From DAOVGZ01 sp964477815 (GTDB taxonomy: Bacteria > Babelota > Babeliae > Babelales > Vermiphilaceae), in contig CAYZEO010000033.1 of assembly GCA_964477815.1 (NCBI GenBank), positions 1-9,368 of the forward strand: a DNA stretch of 9,368 bases, given 5' to 3'. Made by a program: the position numbers and the translations under genes. The notes beneath the pieces are model-generated. The model worked only from the letters and a program-made list of their open reading frames with translations, had not been told where the DNA came from and searched no databases. Position 1 is the first letter of the stretch. The number at the start of each line of letters is the position of its first letter. Shown here in pieces: positions 1-7,351 of this stretch.

Positions 1-2
1 TT

Positions 3-33
3 GTACTCTAAGTAAAAGTGAGTACGTTTTTTT
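3..33 (+). terminator. terminator-like hairpin upstream of rpoA
   Basis: A perfect 6-bp inverted repeat (positions 3-8 with 20-25, GTACTC/GAGTAC) encloses an 11-nt loop. One G and then seven T residues (27-33) follow. This is the shape of a weak intrinsic terminator or attenuator. It ends only 6 nt before the rpoA ribosome binding site (40-44), so it could end the upstream transcript, reduce read-through into rpoA, or act in the rpoA leader. The stem is short with three G:C pairs, so efficiency is uncertain. The gene upstream lies outside the window. Confidence 0.45.
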
Positions 34-49
34 AGATACAGGAGTCTTG

Positions 50-1099
50 ATGGAAAAGAAGGAATATAAACCGTTAACCATTCCTAAATTAAGCTGGAAT
101 AAAAAAGAGTTGAGTCAAACATATGGTGAACTTGTAGCCCAGCCGTTGGAGCCTGGCTTTGGCATGACATTAGGTAATGCTTTGAGGCGTTCGCTTCTTA
201 ATTCCGTCGAGGGATCAGCCGTAACTTCGGTAACCATTAAGGGCGTTAACAATGAATTTTCAGCAATATCAGGAGTTGTTGAAGATGCTATGCAGGTCTT
301 GCTAAACGTTAAAGAGATTGTAATCCGAAATAAGGATGGCAAGCCTGGAGAGATGGCGCTCAAAGTGTCTGGCCAAAATGTAGTTCGTGTTTCTGATATA
401 AAAGCAGATGAACATCTTGAGTTAGTTAATCAAGATCATATTATTGCGCATCTTGATCAAGATGGTGAACTTGAGATGAAGTTTTTTGTAGAGTCTGGAC
501 GAGGTTATCAGCCTGCAAAGTGGCCAGTAGGAAAAAAGCTGCAAGAAGATGGACGAATATATCTGGACGCAATGTTTTCTCCAATAAAAAAAGTTATGTT
601 TGATGTGGAAAAAACACGTGTCGGTAAAGAAATCGATTATGATAAGCTCATTTTGATGGTTCACACTGACGGTTCAGAAAATCCTGTTGATGTTGTTCAT
701 TATGCTGTGTCTGTACTCCGTACACAACTTGAGCATTTTCTCAAGAGCGCAGAGATTGATTTTAATAAAATTTCAACTATGCCGGACGAAGAAAAGAAAG
801 CTGCACCGCCTGAGATTGATAGGCTTGGACTGAAAGGTGTTCCAGTTGAACTTTTGTTGAAGCCAATAGAAGAGCTTGAACTTTCTGTGCGTGCACATAA
901 TTGTTTGATTAATGCTGGTGTAAAAAGAATTCTTGATTTGGTAAATCTGCAAGAAGATGATGCCCTAAAAATCAAAAACTTTGGCCGTAAGTCATTGAAT
1001 GAAGTGAAAGCAAGCATGAAAGCGTTTGGGTTGTCGTTTGATATGGATATCAAAGAGGAAGATCTGCAAAAGATTTTGCATGACAGTCCTGGGAACTAA
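50..1099 (+). CDS. rpoA: DNA-directed RNA polymerase subunit alpha
   Basis: The alpha subunit dimerises to scaffold assembly of beta and beta' in core RNA polymerase, and its C-terminal domain binds UP-element DNA and activators. The 349-residue product has the alpha N-terminal domain at about residues 20-240, including the conserved stretch GFGMTLGNALRRSLL (36-50). An acidic/Ala-Pro linker (about 245-260) follows, then a helix-hairpin-helix C-terminal domain at about 265-332. The DNA-contact residues of the E. coli C-terminal domain are kept: R281, N284, C285, G312, K314 and S315 match R265, N268, C269, G296, K298 and S299. ATG at 50 is chosen over the in-frame TTG at 47 because AGGAG (40-44) lies 5 nt before the ATG but only 2 nt before the TTG. 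rplQ follows after 14 nt, the usual order in the alpha operon. A short tail after the C-terminal domain (about 333-349) is acidic and otherwise unremarkable. Confidence 0.98.
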   Translation: MEKKEYKPLTIPKLSWNKKELSQTYGELVAQPLEPGFGMTLGNALRRSLLNSVEGSAVTSVTIKGVNNEFSAISGVVEDAMQVLLNVKEIVIRNKDGKPGEMALKVSGQNVVRVSDIKADEHLELVNQDHIIAHLDQDGELEMKFFVESGRGYQPAKWPVGKKLQEDGRIYLDAMFSPIKKVMFDVEKTRVGKEIDYDKLILMVHTDGSENPVDVVHYAVSVLRTQLEHFLKSAEIDFNKISTMPDEEKKAAPPEIDRLGLKGVPVELLLKPIEELELSVRAHNCLINAGVKRILDLVNLQEDDALKIKNFGRKSLNEVKASMKAFGLSFDMDIKEEDLQKILHDSPGN

Positions 1100-1113
1100 A
1101 GGTATAAACGATT

Positions 1114-1470
1114 ATGAGACATCAAAACGGTAGAAAAAAACTAAACCTCAAATCTGCGCATCGTAGATCGATGTTGCGAAACCAGGTGATTCATCTCATT
1201 TCATATGGACATTTGGTAACAACAAAAGCTAATGCGAAGCAGACACAAAGGCTTGCGGAAAAATTGGTGACCATTGCACGTAAGGGTAATAATTTTAACG
1301 CTCGCAGGCGTGCAAAGCAGTTTCTGCCTTACAAAGAAACAGTGTTAGTTAAGTTGTTCAAAGAAATTGCACCAAAATATGTCGACCGTCCAGGTGGATA
1401 TACAAGAGTTATTCCGCTCGGTTGTCGTGCAAGTGATACTGCAAAAATTGTTAGACTTGAGTGGGTGTAA
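1114..1470 (+). CDS. rplQ: 50S ribosomal protein L17 (bL17)
   Basis: bL17 is a structural protein of the large ribosomal subunit, located near the peptide exit region. The 118-residue product begins MRHQNGRKKLNLKSAHR and continues with the LRN...L...H..TT.A.AK pattern typical of the family; 118 residues is about the bacterial norm. It is basic throughout, as expected for an rRNA-binding protein. The gene starts 14 nt after the rpoA stop. An AAAGG-type ribosome binding site (1098-1102) overlaps the rpoA TAA, which suggests coupled translation within one transcript. The rpoA-rplQ order is the conserved end of the S13-S11-S4-alpha-L17 operon in bacteria. A strong intrinsic terminator follows directly. 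Confidence 0.98.
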   Translation: MRHQNGRKKLNLKSAHRRSMLRNQVIHLISYGHLVTTKANAKQTQRLAEKLVTIARKGNNFNARRRAKQFLPYKETVLVKLFKEIAPKYVDRPGGYTRVIPLGCRASDTAKIVRLEWV

Positions 1471-1493
1471 CAGTTTTTTAGTTTTGAAAGTTG

Positions 1494-1533
1494 AGCCTTT
1501 TCGCTTATTATCTAAAGCGGAAAGGCTTTTTTT
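1494..1533 (+). terminator. intrinsic terminator after rplQ
   Basis: Positions 1494-1506 pair with 1515-1527 in a 13-bp stem (AGCCTTTTCGCTT with AAGCGGAAAGGCT, one G:U pair) around an 8-nt loop. Seven T residues (1527-1533) follow. This is a textbook Rho-independent terminator for the rpoA-rplQ transcript. The T tract overlaps the stop codon of the convergent SbcC-like gene (1532-1534). On the minus strand the same hairpin lies just past that stop but is followed by CAACTTTC rather than a T run, so it should be weaker in that direction. Confidence 0.88.
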
Positions 1534-4255
1534 ATAAACCAAAGTGCAAAACGTTAACCTTGCTTCCGTTTGAACTTTTTTCTACTGTAAAATGAATAGG
1601 AAATTGATCCTTCATGCTGGTTAAATGGGAAACAACAATCACCTTCAAAAAATCTTCCTGAATCTTATGGATTGTCTCCATGATAAGAGCCAAACCTTCT
1701 TCATCTTGAGATCCGAACCCTTCATCGATGATCAACGTTTGTAAAGATGTTCCTGCTCTACGAGCCAAAAGTTTTGAAATCGCTATTCGCAGTGCAAAAT
1801 CAATTCTAAACGCTTCACCGCCTGAAAAAAGTTCGTATGGTCGAATGCCGGCTGCGTCTGAAATTTTTATATCAAGTGTTTCTTTTGTGCCACCTTTTTT
1901 TAGATCGCGCAATGATTCGATAAATATCTGTGCCTGATTGTTTGTAAGCTTTGCTAGAAGACGATTTGCCTCTTGTTCAACTTCAGGGATTGCGTTTTCA
2001 ATTAATAGTGCCTGAATACCATTTTTTGATGTTATCTGAGCAATATCATAATAATCGCAGGCAGATTCATGTAATTTGTGCACGATCTCTTGCTGTTTGG
2101 CATGTTCTTTTTGCAAGACTTTTAACTTATTTTTTTGGTTTTTTAGTCCACCTTTCTCTTGTAACAGGTTTTCTTTTTCGTCTTTTAGTTTTTTTTCAAC
2201 CAAAATAAGTTGTTCTTCTTTATCATGATTTTGTTTCTCTTGCTTCGCAAGTTGACTGTATTGTTCAAGGTTAGTCACTATTTTTGCCTTTTGTTTTACA
2301 ATTATTTCAAGTGACTGAGAAAGGGCATTCATCTGTTTTTTTCTCTCTCCTTGAAGAGCTCGCTCTGTTTGCAGCTGTGTTGATTCGGCAAGCATTTTTT
2401 CGATCTCTTGAAGTTTTTTTGTTGCCGTTTGATGTTGTGCTTTTTGATAGTCAATTTTTTGCAGCTCAGCTTGAATTGTGGTGCAAGAAGCAGATAGTTT
2501 TGAGTATTCAGGATTGTTTTTGATGTTTTTTCTTCCCTGTTCACGTTGTTTTTCAAAATTCTTTTGAGCTGCTTTTATTTTTTTTTCTATTTCCGCGGTG
2601 TCGCTGCAAATATTCTTGATTTCTGATTCTAGTTGTGAAAGTGTTGCAACGGTGCTTGAGTTTGCCTTTTTTAGTTCATCAATTTGAATAGTTAATTTGA
2701 GAGCGTGTTCGTATTTTTTTTTCTGTTTTTCTAGTTGGGCATGCTGGGCAATTAGCGAGCTTTTCAATCTTGTTATTTCATTTGTTATTTGCTTTATTTG
2801 CAGGTTCAGAAGCTTTTTTTGTTTCGCGAACTTTGATTTTAAAAACTTTTTTCGGGAAGCAGATAGGTTTTGTTCGCACAGTGGGCAACTGGGGTTTGCA
2901 TCATTGTCTGAAAGTTGCTGTTTTTGCGAAAGATCATTGAGCTCTTTTTTGGCAACGTTGCCCTGAGCAATCAGTTGCTGATATTGTTCTTTGCCGGCTA
3001 TGAGCTTTTCTTGGTTTGTTTGGAGCTCTTTTTTTTCGACATTGTTTGCGGTGAATTCTGCCTGCAGTTTTTTGAGAGTTTGTTCGAGCTCATGTTTTTT
3101 TTTGTTTTTTTCGGATATATGTTTTTTGAGCTCTTGTTCTTTGTTTAAAGCATTTTCCTGCTTGATTAGTAGCCGTTCAAGAGTATTTTTTTTGTCGATT
3201 AGATTTTTTGAGTTGTCTTCAAAAAGCTTTTTTTCAAGAGTGTGAAGAGATGTTTGTTTTTTTAATAGTTTTTCCTTGAGAGCAAGAATGTCTTGTAGGT
3301 TTTTTTGGTGTTGTGTGATGGTGTTAAGAAGAGTGTTTTTCTCTTTTTCTAGCGTTGCGTGATCAGGAAGGTTTTTTTGCAGTTCATTAAATTTTTTCCA
3401 CTCTACTTTAATTGATGCGAGTATCTTCTCTTGTTCGATTTCTTTTTTCCTCAATTCTTTTTGTTGAAAAAGTAAAAGTTCCTGTTGTTTGTGTTGTTCT
3501 GCAAGCTTTTTCTTTTCTTCTTTTAACTTTTTTTGTTCTATCTGAAGAGATGATTCTTCTTTTTCAATTTCGTTTAATTTTATTTCAAGTTTGCTCAATG
3601 CGGCATCAATTTCTTCCGATTTTTGCAACTCTGTTTGCAGTTTTTCTTGAAAGATAAGCAATCCTGTTTTTTTCGCGTCTGTGTCTTTCGCCTTTTCCAT
3701 TGCAAGTTTTCGTAGTGCTTCATATTGTTGCAGGCCTAGGATTTGTGCAAAGATCTCCTTGCGTTCTTTGGGTGATTTTTTCGAAAACTCGTTTGCATGA
3801 CCTTGACGCAAAAAGGCTGAATTTGAAAATGTATCGAATGTGAGATGAATAGTTTGTTCTATTTTTTGCTGTGTCGAACGTATTGTTTTTTCTGTTAAAG
3901 GAGAGATTGTATCATTTTTTACGTCCAATATTCCGAAATCAAGGTTTGTCAGTGGCTTGCCGTATGTTTTTGTATATTCTCGTTTGACCCGATATGTTTG
4001 ATTGTTACAGACAAAATCAAAACAAACCATCATCTGTGTTTGTCCTAAGTGGAGCAGGTTTGCGTCAGCTTTGGTCGTGCTCGAAACTTTGCGTGCCTGC
4101 CCCCAAATTGCCCACGTTATTGCGTCGAGTAATGCGGACTTTCCATGCCCGTTTTTTCCCGATAAGCAGATCAGGTGATACGATGAAAAGTCCACCGTTT
4201 GAATGTCTGGCCCATAGCTCAGAAAGTTTTTAATCTGCAACTTTAATGGAATCAC
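1532..4255 (-). CDS. sbcC: SbcC/Rad50-type SMC ATPase, exonuclease subunit
   Basis: This is a 907-residue SMC-like ATPase of the SbcC/Rad50 family. These proteins pair with the SbcD/Mre11 nuclease to cut hairpins and process DNA double-strand ends in the cytoplasm/nucleoid. Visible parts in order: Walker A GKNGHGKS (33-40) after the typical N-terminal KLQIKNFLSYG; a Q-loop region at 150-151 (LRQGH); a long Lys/Glu/Gln-rich coiled coil (about 185-450); a zinc-hook CPLC (457-460) almost exactly at the midpoint; the returning coiled coil (about 465-740); the ABC signature FSGGE (810-814); Walker B LIIDEG with D844 and E845; and the switch histidine H877 (VVSH). Every catalytic element is present, so the ATPase should be active. 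The start is GTG with a weak GGTGA site (4264-4260) 4 nt upstream; no better start precedes the conserved N-terminus. It begins 27 nt after the preceding minus-strand gene, suggesting co-transcription. No sbcD lies in the window. Confidence 0.93.
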   Translation of the reverse strand: MIPLKLQIKNFLSYGPDIQTVDFSSYHLICLSGKNGHGKSALLDAITWAIWGQARKVSSTTKADANLLHLGQTQMMVCFDFVCNNQTYRVKREYTKTYGKPLTNLDFGILDVKNDTISPLTEKTIRSTQQKIEQTIHLTFDTFSNSAFLRQGHANEFSKKSPKERKEIFAQILGLQQYEALRKLAMEKAKDTDAKKTGLLIFQEKLQTELQKSEEIDAALSKLEIKLNEIEKEESSLQIEQKKLKEEKKKLAEQHKQQELLLFQQKELRKKEIEQEKILASIKVEWKKFNELQKNLPDHATLEKEKNTLLNTITQHQKNLQDILALKEKLLKKQTSLHTLEKKLFEDNSKNLIDKKNTLERLLIKQENALNKEQELKKHISEKNKKKHELEQTLKKLQAEFTANNVEKKELQTNQEKLIAGKEQYQQLIAQGNVAKKELNDLSQKQQLSDNDANPSCPLCEQNLSASRKKFLKSKFAKQKKLLNLQIKQITNEITRLKSSLIAQHAQLEKQKKKYEHALKLTIQIDELKKANSSTVATLSQLESEIKNICSDTAEIEKKIKAAQKNFEKQREQGRKNIKNNPEYSKLSASCTTIQAELQKIDYQKAQHQTATKKLQEIEKMLAESTQLQTERALQGERKKQMNALSQSLEIIVKQKAKIVTNLEQYSQLAKQEKQNHDKEEQLILVEKKLKDEKENLLQEKGGLKNQKNKLKVLQKEHAKQQEIVHKLHESACDYYDIAQITSKNGIQALLIENAIPEVEQEANRLLAKLTNNQAQIFIESLRDLKKGGTKETLDIKISDAAGIRPYELFSGGEAFRIDFALRIAISKLLARRAGTSLQTLIIDEGFGSQDEEGLALIMETIHKIQEDFLKVIVVSHLTSMKDQFPIHFTVEKSSNGSKVNVLHFGL

Positions 4256-4282
4256 TTCATCACCGAGCTTATTTTGTGGTAA

Positions 4283-5007
4283 TTAAGATTTTTCGCTTTT
4301 CATCTCCACACTTTTAATGTATGTCCGGGCATCTGTTCGAAGTGGATTGTATCTAATGAAATCATCTCTTGTAGTAAGTTTACCTTGATACAAGACTTTG
4401 GGGAGTTCTTTTTTATAAAGACCTCCAAGTTTACTCAAGAGTTCTCTGTATTTTGTATCATAAGCTTTTAGTACATCATAGTTTGTGTTTTCTTTGTCTA
4501 TGTAAGTAAAACCTTTTTCTTTTGGTAGATTCATGGATTTCTCCTTGAGTGCTTGTGAGAACAATTCGTAGAGCATGATTCCGTCTTTAAGGAACTTTTT
4601 TTTGTTTTTTTCTTCGATTTTCTTTTCTGGAACTGTGCACTGTTCTAAAGATTTGACAATTTTAGAGTGATATTCTTTTCTTTTTTTATATAGTTGTTGT
4701 TCCGTTTTTTCTTGTTCTTTTTTTTTGAAAAACGGAATAACCAAAAGAAGGCTATCTTTGAATGATAGGTAGTTGGTTTTGATTTTTTTCTGATTAATAA
4801 TAAGATTGTCGAGATTTTTTTTATTTTTAAAAAACGGAGAATCATTCCACTTTTTGAAATCTATACCACTAAGGTCGATGTTTTTAAAGGTTTTAACTTT
4901 TGGAGGAGAAAAAAGAAGCAAGTTGAGTGCTGTGAACATTGGCCGTGTTGTTTTACATGAAGAAGTAGCCATGATTGCTATCACCAGGTAGCTTATTTTT
5001 TTTTCAC
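4283..5007 (-). CDS. secreted-protein paralogue with frameshifted signal peptide
   Basis: The function is not recognised. The continuous frame runs from GTG 4984 (or ATG 4972) to the stop at 4283, giving 233 or 229 residues rich in Lys. It is a tandem paralogue of the next gene upstream (5023-5739). Both share PFFKNKKNLDNLI versus SFFGSQKNLNKII, then a conserved Cys followed by TVP/SLP, then LKDGI...ELF, and near the end ARTYI versus AQKYI. The likely original start is GTG 5007, with AAAGGA (5019-5014) placed 6 nt before it and lying 15 nt after the upstream stop. From there the reading is GTG AAA AAA AAA TAA and stops. One extra A in the A9 run restores MKKKISYLVIAIMATSSC, a signal peptide much like the paralogue's MKKIS start. 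The restored length would be 241 residues, against 238 for the paralogue. C18 could be a lipidation site, although T at -3 is a poor lipobox fit. As it stands, a shortened product lacking most of the signal could start at ATG 4972, using GGTGA at about 4985. Confidence 0.72.
4996..5004 (-). repeat. A9 homopolymer tract causing frame break
   Basis: On the minus strand, nine consecutive A residues follow GTG 5007 and are followed directly by TAA in that frame (4995-4993). The downstream paralogue frame is -1 relative to this start. A tenth A, loss of two A residues, or a -1 ribosomal slip on A AAA AAA joins them at ATA (4996-4994). The tract is therefore the single element separating a well-formed ribosome binding site and start codon from the long open frame. 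Confidence 0.9.
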
Positions 5008-5019
5008 TTGTTTTCCTTT
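5008..5019 (-). promoter_or_regulatory. ribosome binding site deciding the GTG 5007 start
   Basis: On the minus strand AAAGGA (5019-5014) is followed by AAACAA (5013-5008) and then GTG (5007-5005). The 6-nt spacing is optimal, and this is the strongest Shine-Dalgarno site near the second paralogue. It supports GTG 5007 rather than GTG 4984 or ATG 4972 as the ancestral start. Confidence 0.65.
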
Positions 5020-5022
5020 GTT

Positions 5023-5739
5023 TTAGTTATTGTTCAAAGAGTTTTTTATTTTTGCTATGTATTTTTGCGCATTTTTTCTTTTGTTATTTTTGTACATAAG
5101 TTGATCAATATCTATTTGGTTAAGTTTGAATTGGGTTCCAATTTTTTCCCAGATTTTTTTATTTTTCTTTTCATACAGGCTTTTGAGCTCTGATGGGGAT
5201 TTATTGAAAAGTTCATTAGAAATGATACCGTCCTTTAGAAGCTTTCTGTTGTCGTATTTTTTGTTTTTGGGCAGGGAACATTTTTTCATGATTTCTGAAA
5301 GGTTTGACAGAGTCTTTTTTCTCTCTTTGGCGTAATCTGTTTTCTTATCACCTTTTTTATTTTTGAAAAATAACTCACTGAATTTGTTAGCTATTTTTAA
5401 CTTTACCATTTGAATTAGTGACGAACGGCTATCTAAATCGGAAATTTTTTTGTCCAAAACAATAATTTTGTTCAGATTTTTTTGGCTTCCGAAAAACGAA
5501 GGTTTTTCCAACGTATTAAATTTTATTTTTTTGATATGCTTATTGGCCTCTTTTAGTCCTTTTGATGAGTCGTATTCGGTTATCGATGTCTGCTTTGTCT
5601 TTTTTTCCCCCTTAAATTTAAATGCTGGTTCTTCGTTTTTAGAACGAAGATAATAATCATCTAGATCCATAGCATGTGATTCTGTGCACAAAAAGAGTGA
5701 AAAAGTTGAAATGCAAAGAAGTGTTGAGATTTTTTTCAT
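5023..5739 (-). CDS. secreted protein of unknown function, paralogue 1
   Basis: The function is not recognised. The 238-residue product opens with a clear Sec signal peptide: MKKIS, a hydrophobic core to about residue 18, then TESHA with likely signal peptidase I cleavage after A23 (S-H-A). The mature part is very Lys-rich, basic and predicted mainly helical, with no membrane segment after the signal. It shares scattered but ordered motifs with the downstream gene: SFFGSQKNLNKII (81-93), KKI (97-99), C154-SLP, LLKDGI (167-172), ELF (176-178) and AQKYI (224-228). The pair therefore looks like a tandem duplication. The ATG at 5739 has AAAGG (5751-5747) 7 nt upstream. This is the first gene of the minus-strand operon that ends in the SbcC-like ATPase. 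Being exported, it probably acts in the periplasm, at the envelope or outside the cell; that part is inferred from the signal only. Confidence 0.85.
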   Translation of the reverse strand: MKKISTLLCISTFSLFLCTESHAMDLDDYYLRSKNEEPAFKFKGEKKTKQTSITEYDSSKGLKEANKHIKKIKFNTLEKPSFFGSQKNLNKIIVLDKKISDLDSRSSLIQMVKLKIANKFSELFFKNKKGDKKTDYAKERKKTLSNLSEIMKKCSLPKNKKYDNRKLLKDGIISNELFNKSPSELKSLYEKKNKKIWEKIGTQFKLNQIDIDQLMYKNNKRKNAQKYIAKIKNSLNNN

Positions 5740-5938
5740 GTGATAGCCTTTCCTTAAAAATGAATGTAGTTTTGGTAAATTTTTTGCTCTCTAATTACTC
5801 TCAACATGTAATATGATAGGGAAATATACTTCATAGTGCAAAGGTGAAAGAGAAAAGATGTGAAGGTTGCATATTTGTGTATTCGGTTTATCATGCTCTC
5901 AGCATTGGAATCAAAAGAAATGGGCAAAGGAGAATCTC
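5740..5938. promoter_or_regulatory. divergent promoter region
   Basis: This 199-nt gap separates the minus-strand operon from the plus-strand algC-nfo-gap set and must hold promoters for both unless one is further away. On the minus strand, TTGCAC (5841-5836) and TATCAT (5818-5813) are separated by 17 nt. On the plus strand, TCAACA (5801-5806) and TATACT (5825-5830) are separated by 18 nt; TATGAT (5812-5817) is a second -10-like site. The two pairs overlap, so the two directions might compete. All are moderate matches to the sigma-70 consensus in AT-rich DNA. The stretch 5867-5938 is open in the algC frame but has no family similarity and no start supported by a ribosome binding site, so I treat it as leader. 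Confidence 0.35.
5926..5938 (+). promoter_or_regulatory. ribosome binding site deciding the algC start
   Basis: AAAGGAG (5926-5932) sits 6 nt before ATG 5939, near-ideal spacing. The upstream in-frame TTG at 5867 has no such site and would add 24 residues without similarity to the family. ATG 5939 is therefore the start. Confidence 0.85.
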
Positions 5939-7342
5939 ATGAAAGATACCATTTTCAGAGTGTATGATATTCGTGGAAAAGTTGGTTCTGAGTTGATTAT
6001 AGATGATGTTTACGATTTGGCTAGTGCCATTGTATACCATTTTTCTCAGCAGAATCCCGATATAAAAACATTTGCCATTGCTATGGACGGTCGCACTCAT
6101 TCTCCCGCTATCAAAGAAGAAGTCTGCCGCGCGATTATTGACAGTGGGCTTGATGTTTTTTTTGTTGGAACGTGCCCATCTCCTGTTTTATATTTTGCAA
6201 TGTATACAGCTCCTGTTGATGCGGGCATTATGATTACTGCTTCACATAATCCTGGAGAATATAATGGTCTTAAATTGTGCCTGGGGAAAGGCACTGTTTG
6301 GGGTGGTCAGATCGAAGAAATAAAGCGGTTATTTCATGAAAAAAAGCGTGTAAATTCAGGGCGAAAGGGAGCGTACGCAGAATACGAAATTATCGACCGT
6401 TACATTGATTGGATGGTGAATCATTTTTATCATTTAGTGGGTTCTGATATTTCAGTGATGATTGATTGTGGTAATGGTGCTGCAGGCACTGTTTTGCCAC
6501 AACTTGTGGATGCTATGAAATGGAAAAACGTTAAGCTACTCTATCCGGAAGTTGACGGGACCTATCCTCATCATGAAGCAGATCCAACAGTTGAAAAAAA
6601 CATGCAAGATTTAAAAAAGATTTTGCAAAAGGAAGATTTTGATTTTGGCCTTGGGCTTGATGGTGATTGCGATCGTATGGCTCCAATGACCAAAGACGGT
6701 TTTTTGGTTCCTGGGGATCAGTTGTTGGCAGTTTTTGCGCAGGAATTACTCAAAGAACAGCCTGGCGCGGCCGTTGTTTTTGATATAAAAAGTTCGGGGG
6801 GATTGGTTGAGCTTATTGAGAGTTGGGGAGCAAAACCTTGCATGTCTCCTTCCGGTCATTCAATTATCAAAAGAGAAATGAAAAAAAATAATGCATTGTT
6901 AGCTGGAGAATTGAGCTGTCATTTTGTTTTTAAAGATCGTCATTTTGGTTTTGATGATGGAATTTATGCAATGCTACGACTGTTTGAGATCGTTGAAAAT
7001 AGTGGAAAAACAGTTTCTCAATTAATAAGTGTGTTTCCTAAAAAAGTAAGTTCCCCGGAAATGAGAATTTCTTGCGATGAGGATGTAAAGTGGGATATTG
7101 TTGATGGCGTCAAAAGTGTGCTTGCTAAACGAGAAGACATAGAGATGATAACCATCGATGGTGTACGTGCGACAATGGACTATGGCTGGGGAATTTTGAG
7201 AGCATCAAATACTCAATCGGTTGTCTGCTTGAGATTTGAGTCAGATTCTTCTCGTGGCTTGCATCAGGTGAAAGAAGATTTTTTTCATGCGATGAAGCCA
7301 TACTTTGATGATGAGTTGTTAAAAAAGGAGATGAATCTTTAG
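5939..7342 (+). CDS. algC: phosphomannomutase/phosphoglucomutase, AlgC type
   Basis: A member of the alpha-D-phosphohexomutase family, this enzyme interconverts hexose 6-phosphate and 1-phosphate (mannose and/or glucose) through a phosphoserine and a bisphosphate intermediate in the cytoplasm. It supplies precursors for GDP-mannose or UDP-glucose and so for surface polysaccharide. The 467-residue product is close to AlgC length (about 463). In order it has FRVYDIRG (6-13), the active-site loop TASHNP with phosphoserine S102, the Mg-binding loop DGDCDR (241-246), the sugar-binding loop GELSCH (323-328) followed by FKDRHFGFDDGIYA, and the phosphate-binding RASNTQ (421-426) in domain 4. The sugar loop is usually GEMSGH or similar; the Cys at 327 replaces a Gly and is slightly unusual. 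Substrate preference between mannose and glucose cannot be settled from motifs alone. It leads a tight operon: nfo begins 9 nt after its stop. Confidence 0.92.
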   Translation: MKDTIFRVYDIRGKVGSELIIDDVYDLASAIVYHFSQQNPDIKTFAIAMDGRTHSPAIKEEVCRAIIDSGLDVFFVGTCPSPVLYFAMYTAPVDAGIMITASHNPGEYNGLKLCLGKGTVWGGQIEEIKRLFHEKKRVNSGRKGAYAEYEIIDRYIDWMVNHFYHLVGSDISVMIDCGNGAAGTVLPQLVDAMKWKNVKLLYPEVDGTYPHHEADPTVEKNMQDLKKILQKEDFDFGLGLDGDCDRMAPMTKDGFLVPGDQLLAVFAQELLKEQPGAAVVFDIKSSGGLVELIESWGAKPCMSPSGHSIIKREMKKNNALLAGELSCHFVFKDRHFGFDDGIYAMLRLFEIVENSGKTVSQLISVFPKKVSSPEMRISCDEDVKWDIVDGVKSVLAKREDIEMITIDGVRATMDYGWGILRASNTQSVVCLRFESDSSRGLHQVKEDFFHAMKPYFDDELLKKEMNL

Positions 7343-7351
7343 GGAAATAGG

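Noticed and set aside
1728..4233. Several plus-strand open frames of 60-90 codons opposite sbcC
   Set aside because: They are Phe/Leu/Ser-rich mirror translations of the Lys/Glu-rich coiled coil, without ribosome binding sites or family signals.
4252..4260. Tiny ATG AAG TGA reading frame overlapping the sbcC GTG start
   Set aside because: A two-codon frame with the ribosome binding site almost touching its ATG. It is most likely a chance product of the GGTGATGAAGTGA sequence.
5867..5938. Extra 24-residue N-terminus for the phosphohexomutase from TTG 5867
   Set aside because: It has no ribosome binding site and no family similarity, whereas ATG 5939 has AAAGGAG at 6 nt and begins just before the conserved FRVYDIRG.
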